Shown here in pieces: positions 58,005 through 64,000 of a stretch of 64,000 nt of DNA (the first letter of the stretch is position 1; every line of letters begins with the position of its first letter). Below the pieces are notes generated by a model that worked only from the letters and a program-made list of their open reading frames with translations, had not been told where the DNA came from and did not search any database. The stretch is taken from positions 4,031,501 to 4,095,500 of the forward strand of contig OU461276.1 in assembly GCA_911810475.1 (NCBI GenBank). Reading direction: 5' to 3'. Origin of the DNA: Candidatus Celerinatantimonas neptuna. GTDB lineage: Bacteria > Pseudomonadota > Gammaproteobacteria > Enterobacterales > Celerinatantimonadaceae. The position numbers were made by a program, and so were the translations under genes.

Positions 58005-58159
58005 ACAATATTCCTATCCCTTCGATTATGATGCGCCATCCTCTCATGCCAACATCTGTTTTCAAACAGGCCTATTGCCCCCTTTCCCGCCACCATCGAT
58101 ATGTTTCAACATGATCGAATCTACCTGATACCGGTAGATAAAGCCGCAAAAGAACCGTA

Positions 58160-58189
58160 AAATAAAAAACCCCGCTCAATGGCGGGGTT
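58160..58189 (-). terminator. Rho-independent terminator
   Basis: Hairpin AACCCCGC/GCGGGGTT at 58168-58189 followed on the minus strand by TTTTTTATTT. It ends the transcript of the unknown gene at 58212. Confidence 0.9.
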
Positions 58190-58211
58190 ACTAAAATAAT
58201 CATCATATTCT

Positions 58212-58544
58212 TCATGAAGGCTCATTCCCTCTGGCTAAATGTAAGAGAATATATTCCTTAACCGCCTGGTTTCTCATTTCATCCCATGAAAGGTAATCAC
58301 TATGCTGTGCGATAAAATCATCGATTTGTTGTTTTGGAAACTCATCAAGCATATCAGCTGAGTCCACTTTAAACTCATAACCTGAAAAAAATTCGCTGAC
58401 ATCCCGACAAAATGAACAACGCTGAATAAAATGATCGTTCAGCAATACATTTAAAGGGATCCCCTGCAAACCATTTGATAACGATTTAACGTTCTTAATA
58501 AAATGCCCTGTCGAAGAACGATTCAGATGAAAAGACATATCCAT
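58212..58544 (-). CDS. Unknown protein
   Basis: 110 residues: MDMSFHLNRSSTGHFIKNVKSLSNGLQG, a CSFCRD pair of cysteines near residue 45, and an acidic helical C-terminus (QQIDDFIAQHSDYLSWDEMRNQAVKEYILLHLA). A strong terminator follows, which supports a real gene. Not recognised. Confidence 0.6.
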   Translation of the reverse strand: MDMSFHLNRSSTGHFIKNVKSLSNGLQGIPLNVLLNDHFIQRCSFCRDVSEFFSGYEFKVDSADMLDEFPKQQIDDFIAQHSDYLSWDEMRNQAVKEYILLHLARGNEPS

Positions 58545-59205
58545 ATCCTCACATATTATTGACCGTTTTAACCATAGTCAGGCTGTATCAGGATTTCCAG
58601 TTTATAACGCATAAAAAGTACCTGAACAACACGATAGTAATTAACAGCCCATTGATATTCAGATGATTAATTAATGATATCCTCATCCAACAATTAGCCT
58701 AAAGATGTCCACTACGATAGCATACTCAAGAAGGCCAGCAGGCACTGACCTACTGAAGAAATTAGATTGAATATCAATTAAAAAGTATTATGAAACAATA
58801 AATTTATGCGTTCCCGATTGTGAAAGTCGATAGTCATCCAATGTTCCATTTTTTGCATTTTCATCCGCTGTTAATTGACTAGATGCTAAGTGTGATCCGC
58901 ACCAGAAGTTTTGGACACTGAGTTAAGTGAGTACAATCACTAACGAGGTGAACAATGACAACTAAGAAAACATGAATCAAACATGCTCCTGAATTTAAAG
59001 CCGAAGCGCTTAAGTTAGCAGAGAAAGTCGGTGTCGCTGCTGCTGCACGACAGCTATCGTTGTATGGATCTCAAATTTATGGGTGGCGTAAAGCCGTCAA
59101 AAAAGATGCGAAAATCAGCGATAGAGAAAGGGAACTCGCCACTGAAAATGCCAAACTCAAACGATTATTGGCTGAGCAAGCTGAAGAGCTAGATATCGTA
59201 AAAAA

Positions 59206-60562
59206 TGTATGGTCTGCTCCGTTTTTGCAAGTAAAAGCTCGCTTCAGAAGACGTTTGCGTCAATGTATCCGGCCTGTTGGTGAACAATCTAGTGTTCTGG
59301 CCTTGATGGGATCCGCACGTTGTTGTCCTAATAAAGCGCTCAGTCATAAAAGACTGCTTTTTTAGCCAGGCTTCAACATCGTGGGTTTAACGCTTCTGTC
59401 ATCAGCTTGTTTCTCGCAAAATCTATGGAAAATATAGTTCGTTGTATGCTATTTCACAGCCGAAGCTGGATAAGGTTGATACTCCTGCCCCGAGGGCAAT
59501 ACCTTTCAACAAATTCTCATTATCTTGTTAGCCAGGGCAATTAAAACAACATGGTGATGATGTGTCGCCTCTAACTTGGCTATCCACTGCCCGAGTGCGG
59601 ATTTATCTCGCTTCATGTGTATCTTTAATGCCTTAGCCCCTTGTATCACCTGACGGCGTAGATAAACGTTACCTCTTTTACTTATACCACCAAGGTTGCT
59701 TTTCCCGCCTGTGGCGTATTGTCTGGGAACCAAGCCTAACCATGCCGACATATCTCTGCCTCTCTTAAATTGAGTGCCTGAACCAACCGCTGCAATTAAC
59801 CCAGTTGCGACAATTGGGCCAATACCTGGGACGCTGGATATAAGTTGACATTTCTCTGACGCAATTGAGGCCTGTTGTAATTGCTCGCTCATCTCATCAA
59901 TTTGAACATCAAGATGTTGCCAACGCTCTCGTAAGCGAAACACTAAAGCACGAATAAAGTCGGGAAGTCCATTTTCCGCATCCTCTAAGATGCTAGGTAA
60001 ATTGCGTTCGAAAACTTTGCGACCTACAGGAACTGTAATGCCGTACTCAAGTAGTAAAGCCCGCATTTGGTTCACAGTAGCTGTGCGCTCAACAATAAAA
60101 CGCTGTCTTACTCGATGAGTCGCTTGTAAGGCAAGTTGTTCGTGCGTCTTTAGGGAAACACAGCGCATAGTGCCACGACTGCCTGCTTCAGCGATTGCGG
60201 CAGCATCATTGAAGTCATTCTTGTTTGATTTTAAGTACGGCTTAACAAACTGAGCGGGAATAATTTTTACTGAGAACCCTGCATCATTAAACAATCTTCC
60301 CCAGTATTGGGAGCCCGGACAAGCTTCAACCGCTACAATTGTAGGTGGAGTGTTAATCACAAAGGTTTTAAGCTGACTTCGATTAAGCTTCTTCCGCCAG
60401 AGAATATGCCCTTGGCGATCCATTGCTACGATGTGAAACCAGTTTTTTCCTAGGTCGATACCGTAGATATCCACATTTGAACTAGACATGGTCGGTCTCC
60501 TTGCTTTTGCGATCTCCCTTGCTGAGTATAGATATCAGAGGGAGGAGCAGACCATCCCATTA
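59206..60562 (-). mobile_element. IS110-family (IS1111 group) element nested in the IS3 orfA
   Basis: The host orfA reads ...DIVKK|AATYF across the insertion, which fixes the element at 59206-60562 (about 1357 bp). Subterminal inverted repeats ATGGTCTGCTCC (59209-59220) and GGAGCAGACCAT (60544-60555) are diagnostic of the IS1111 group. About 240 non-coding bases follow the transposase at the 59206 side. Confidence 0.9.
59449..60489 (-). pseudogene. IS1111-type DEDD recombinase with premature stop
   Basis: 327 residues before the stop. The RuvC-like DEDD domain has DLGKNWFH, VAVEACPG and NKNDFNDAAAIAEA; the C-terminal serine domain has PGIGPIVA and GGKSNLGGISKRGN. At 59506-59508 a TGA follows RIC where Trp is usual; the frame continues KVLPSGQEYQPYPASAVK to a stop at 59449. 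The lost 19 residues are near the end, so activity may be reduced rather than absent. Confidence 0.85.
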
Positions 60563-60567
60563 GGCCG

Positions 60568-61390
60568 CCACCTACTTCGCGAAAAATCTAAAGTAGATTG
60601 CTATGAGTTTATGCTCGAACACCTGATGCAGTATAGGATTGTCCGTATGGCTAAGGTATTTGGGGTTTCTCGAAGTGGGTTTTATTATTGGATTGATAAT
60701 CGCAATAAAGTCACTCAACGCAACGAGCATTCAAAAAGAACTTGAAGAAAATGGTAATAAACACGATGTAAAAACCATCGCCGCGAGCATGAAACGTCAG
60801 GGATTAGTTGCGAAAGCTGCACGCAAATTCAAGTGTACGACGGACAGCAAGCATAAGATACCTGTTGCTCCGAACCTGCTGGCTCAGGACTTTAACGCAG
60901 TGGCTCCGAATCAAAAGTGGGCAGGTGACATCACCTATATCGCCACAAGCGAAGGCTGGCTATACTTGGCGGTAATTATTGATCTTTACTCAAGACAAGT
61001 GATCGGCTGGTCTATGGGTACCAGAATGACGGCTACGCTAGTCTGCGATGCGCTATCAATAGCCTTATTCCGTCGCGGATTCCCTGAGCAAGTTATCGTT
61101 CATAGTGATCGAGGAAGTCAATACTGCTCAAAAGACTATCGAGATCTTATAACCGCTTATAATCTAAAACAAAGTATGAGCAGGAAAGGAAATTGTTGGG
61201 ATATGCCTGTGTAGAAAGCTTCTTCCATTCGATGAAAGTTGAAGCGATCCAATATGAGCCGATAATGACGAGAGACCAGATGCGCCAAACGATCTTTGAG
61301 TACATAGAGGTTGATTATAATCGGGCAAGAAGACACAGTGCTCTTGGGTATCTAAGCCCAGTTAACTTTGAACAACAAAATGTCGCTTAA
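60568..61390 (+). pseudogene. IS3 OrfB, several lesions
   Basis: Segments: [27 protein letters not shown], then a frameshift with a deletion to [27 protein letters not shown], then the DDE domain ([37 protein letters not shown]). At about 61200 a lost A shifts GNCWDNACVESFF into a stop; the rest reads [17 protein letters not shown] to VNFEQQNVA. Not functional. Confidence 0.85.
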
Positions 61391-61914
61391 TGTGGTGTCC
61401 AGTCTTGCTGGAGCAGATCAGTATGAATCATACGTGAATACTGACCATCCACTGAACTTTCAAACCAGTCTGCACAGCGAGACGTTCCATGACGTCCAGC
61501 TTTAACCGTAATAGTCAAAATATCACCATCAAACTGACTGGTTACGCCATCAAAAGGCTCTCCATCCGAAATAATATATTCTTGATTATAACGAATGATA
61601 TTGACACATCAGATAATTGCCTTTCAAACTGAAACTCATTGTTATGTAGCGTTGTCATCATATCTCCTTCACAACATCCAAATGAAAAATATCTTAGCGG
61701 ACCATCATTAAAGGTAGCACACAACACCCATTATTGATTAATTCAATATTAACAGTATGCATTTATCAGAGATAAAGAACAAGCAGACGTATTCCGTTTA
61801 GAAATGAAAAAGTTATCCGCTCTTATGTAAAAAAGGTTGAAGGGTATTAATTAATTGTGTCTAATCTTTAATTAACCGATAAGTTATTATCTATAAGTAG
61901 TAGTAGACATTTTT

Positions 61915-62700
61915 ATGGTTAAACGATGTATTTATGTTCAACTGATATGTATCTTGATCAGCTGTTCCATGCCTTTGATAGCACAAGCAAGCACAACAGA
62001 AATAAGTATCGGATCTGCAATTTCAAGTTTTACCTACCATGAATCTGAAATGGAAGAAAAAGGCATCCTGACTGGTATTCATGGTTATATAGCAATTCAC
62101 CAACAGTGGATGATGCGACTTGACGGATCACTTGTCAGCGGAAATGTCAATTATTCCAGCACAGACACTGGCAGCATGTCAGACATTCCGGATTATATTT
62201 TTGAAATAAGAGGATTAACAGGCCCGGATATTTACACCGGTAACTGGAGAATCACACCTTATACCGGCCTGGGATATCGTTATCTTAACGATAACTCAGC
62301 CTATCGGACAACTAGCACAGACGACTCAGGATATGAACGCGAGCAATCTTATACCTATTTGCCAGTTGGCATAATATTCCACTCATTCGGTTATCACTGG
62401 GCAACCACAACACAGCTGGAAATAGATATTCTTCTACGCGGTGAAAACCACACTCGTTTAGGAACAATCCCCGGGTATAACAATTTATCCTTCCATCAAA
62501 CCAAAGGAACCGGAGCAAGAGCCTCTCTAACGCTAACTCGCCGTGTGAAATGGGGGCCTATCAAAGGACTTGCTCTTATGCCTTATATCAAATATTGGAA
62601 TATCAATGCCTCCAATGACGTAAGACAGGGTGACGAGTACTACTATGAGCCTCATAAACATTCCACTGAATATGGTATTTCATTCTTACTGACTGTTTAG
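61915..62700 (+). CDS. Outer-membrane beta-barrel protein
   Basis: 261 residues with a signal peptide (about 1-26, ending AQAS). The rest alternates hydrophobic and polar residues with many Tyr, Gly and Asn, as in eight-stranded barrels: TGIHGYIAIHQQWMMRLDGSL, WRITPYTGLGYRYL, and a last strand ending EYGISFLLTV with a hydrophobic terminal residue. Specific function is unknown. Stands alone on the plus strand. Confidence 0.72.
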   Translation: MVKRCIYVQLICILISCSMPLIAQASTTEISIGSAISSFTYHESEMEEKGILTGIHGYIAIHQQWMMRLDGSLVSGNVNYSSTDTGSMSDIPDYIFEIRGLTGPDIYTGNWRITPYTGLGYRYLNDNSAYRTTSTDDSGYEREQSYTYLPVGIIFHSFGYHWATTTQLEIDILLRGENHTRLGTIPGYNNLSFHQTKGTGARASLTLTRRVKWGPIKGLALMPYIKYWNINASNDVRQGDEYYYEPHKHSTEYGISFLLTV

Positions 62701-62785
62701 CTGTTCATCAAACCCCGATAGATTAAAACATCGGGGTTTAATCTACTCTCATCAGACAAAAGCAAAAAATAACATCAGTTCAGGT

Positions 62786-63112
62786 TCAATAACTCACATT
62801 GTTTCTGGCAATCAACGGGATTGCAGAAGCCGATTCAAACAGTGTCACTTCGACACGAATATCCACAAAGCCTGCCAAGTGTAACTGAGTCACCAGCCCT
62901 TGAGCTATTATCTGAGAATGCCTGGATTTTTTGTGATGCAATCTTGGCATGTACCATGTAGCAATGATTTCATCAGAAGTAAGTGCTTCATATAGTATGT
63001 TGAAAACTGCCTCAGGATCTGACCAAAACTGCACCGCACTAACAGAATAGATTTTATGAAACGATTGCCCGAGCGTTTTAAGTCACGTTTCATCACCCCA
63101 AGAAAACATGAC
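62786..63112 (-). pseudogene. Class I methyltransferase C-terminal remnant
   Basis: LGQSFHKIYSVSAVQFWSDPEAVFNILYEALT matches the motif IV-post region of Methyltransf_11 proteins, and VTQLHLAGFVDIRVEVT their last strands. An upstream ATG frame has a stop (about 63085) before this block, and no AdoMet-binding glycine motif is visible. The gene has lost its N-terminal half. Confidence 0.6.
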
Positions 63113-63587
63113 CAAACTCCGCTTCAAAAATGCAATCGGTTGGCTACAGGTTCAGTAGATTTAATATCTACTCACCCGGCTGAATATTAGAAAAATGGCT
63201 TGCCGTTATATTTTTGGCCAGGCAATCTTTAACCCCATGGCTATTTCAATATAACGCTATTTCTTCGCCTTATTCATATGCCAGACAAAATGTATTTCTA
63301 TCTATACATATTAGATCTTCCTGACACAAAACACCGGACGATGACTGACTCTTCTCAAAAAACAAATCGGCCAGTTAAAGCCAAACACCTTAAAATATAA
63401 AACAACACAATCTGAAATATTCAGTCTGCGTATCGCCCCGGGCTAAATGATGCTTCATTTTAAGATATGGAATCGAATGGAAGAATAGTAAAACGAATAC
63501 GCATTGATAACGCATCATGCTAATGATCGGGGCAATCGCCTGTTTTTCGACTCCCCGAACATGTCGTCAGCAGTGAAAACGACCTGA
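63113..63587. other. Non-coding gap
   Basis: About 475 bases between the methyltransferase remnant and the isomerase gene. I see no convincing gene, RNA or repeat. Confidence 0.5.
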
Positions 63588-64000
63588 TTACTTCTCGATG
63601 CTATCGAGTGATTTTAAGTGCCTTTCAGAAATCTCAATCACTTTATCGACACGTTTTTTATATTTAGCTTCGTTCGATAGAAATTGAGCGCTCATCCAGG
63701 TATTGACGATTTCAGCAGCAATACCTGAACCGATGATTTTAGCCCCGATACACAGAATATTGGTATCAGAATGGGTACGGGCCAATTGTGCACAGAATGG
63801 GTCTTGACATACGGCGGCATACAAACCGGCGATTTTATTCGCAATCATCGCACTGCCATAACCGACACCATCAACAAAGATACCGCGTTCTGCTTTCCCT
63901 TCAGCCACAGCCAGTGATGCAGGATAAATGTAATCCGGCAGGTCACATGATGCGTCACTATTGGTACCAAAGTCTAAAATTTCATGTCCCTGACTTTGTA
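63588..64000 (-). CDS. RpiB/LacAB-family sugar-phosphate isomerase (N-terminus outside window)
   Basis: The visible 137 residues include LDFGTNSDASCDLPDYIYPASLAVAEGKAERGIFVDGVGYGSAMIANKIAGLYAAVCQDPFCAQLARTHSDTNIL, the RpiB fold and substrate loop, then LCIGAKIIG. The usual active-site Cys in CGTGIG is replaced (VDGVGYG), so this is not a standard ribose-5-phosphate isomerase B. It may act on another sugar phosphate. The frame runs off the right edge. Confidence 0.85.
   Translation of the reverse strand, partial: QSQGHEILDFGTNSDASCDLPDYIYPASLAVAEGKAERGIFVDGVGYGSAMIANKIAGLYAAVCQDPFCAQLARTHSDTNILCIGAKIIGSGIAAEIVNTWMSAQFLSNEAKYKKRVDKVIEISERHLKSLDSIEK

Larger units (their letters stand above)
58955..60595 (+). 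pseudogene. IS3 OrfA, nonsense codon and IS insertion
   Basis: ATG 58955 opens MTTKKT then TGA (58973-58975), probably a mutated CGA. The frame continues IKHAPEFKAEALKLAEKVGVAAAARQL, IYGWRKAVKK and KLKRLLAEQAEELDIVKN at 59205. After the IS1111 insertion it resumes at 60563 with AATYFAKNLK and stop. Confidence 0.85.
58893..61420 (+). mobile_element. IS3-family element, inactivated and carrying a nested IS1111
   Basis: Terminal inverted repeats: TGATCCGCACCAG...TTGGACAC from 58893 and TGATCTGCTCCAG...CTGGACACC read inward from 61420. orfA and orfB run on the plus strand and are both broken; an IS110-family element is inserted at the end of orfA. Without the 1357-bp insert the element would be about 1.17 kb, slightly short for IS3. 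Confidence 0.85.
58788..61658 (-). pseudogene. Small unknown gene split by a composite IS insertion
   Basis: The 5' part starts at ATG 61658 (GGAG before it) with MTTLHNNEFQFERQLSDVSISF, shifts frame near 61590, then reads YNQEYIISDGEPFDGVTSQF, ILTITVKAGRHGTSRCADWF and SVDGQYSRMIHT up to the IS at 61420. Beyond the IS at 58892 the frame resumes HLASSQLTADENAKNG and ends SGTHKFIVS with a stop at 58788. The rejoined product would be about 112 residues. Function unknown. Confidence 0.75.

Overview
The window is a stretch of gammaproteobacterial chromosome. Housekeeping proteins such as SecD/F, YajC, Tgt, QueA, PPK1, PhoB/R, GalU, SbcC/D, SoxR, RdgC and TrhP all resemble the recalled Escherichia coli or Vibrio versions. 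A glucosylglycerate (compatible solute) locus and a non-enteric gene order suggest a marine or halotolerant member of the class. Genus cannot be fixed from this window alone.

Positions 1-43,100 are ordered core chromosome. On the minus strand lie a ybhA-like phosphatase (cut by the window edge) and the queA-tgt-yajC-secD-secF cluster. acpH and ppk1 follow on the plus strand, then phoB-phoR behind a Pho box. Next comes a glucosylglycerate module: HAD phosphatase and GT81 synthase in an overlapping pair, a convergent GH13_18 phosphorylase, and galU, which makes the UDP-glucose donor. Then sbcD-sbcC, an AraC regulator divergent from a bile-acid/Na+ symporter-like carrier, a CBS protein, soxR with an mdtG-type pump, and an HxlR regulator divergent from a flavodoxin-fold protein. 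A Fur-controlled efeU-efeO-cupredoxin-efeB ferrous-iron operon follows, with EfeO split over two genes. The block ends with an aldo/keto reductase, a GGDEF protein, rdgC, trhP, an orphan glgC, a yeeN-like gene and a chemoreceptor. Two families of small palindromic repeats sit between these genes.

Positions 43,100-51,950 are a badly decayed lambdoid prophage. Going leftward on the minus strand: a Cro-like repressor fused by deletion to a headless CI-like repressor, a frameshifted O-like initiator, a dnaC-like loader with stops and frameshifts, a zinc-finger antiterminator-like gene, a frameshifted holin and scraps of late genes. An intact GH18-like gene lies on the opposite strand. An IS150-type element and an IS256 remnant close the right side.

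Positions 51,950-64,000 are an accessory island: a coiled-coil membrane protein without a normal start codon, an SOS-controlled umuDC pair, a Fic toxin with a DNA-binding YhfG-type antitoxin, a broken HsdR_N-like gene, a GNAT acetyltransferase, and several damaged insertion sequences, including an IS1111-type element nested in an IS3 element that itself splits a small gene. The right end holds a beta-barrel outer-membrane protein, a methyltransferase remnant and an RpiB-family isomerase cut by the window edge.

All homology statements rest on remembered family sequences and motifs. No database search was run.
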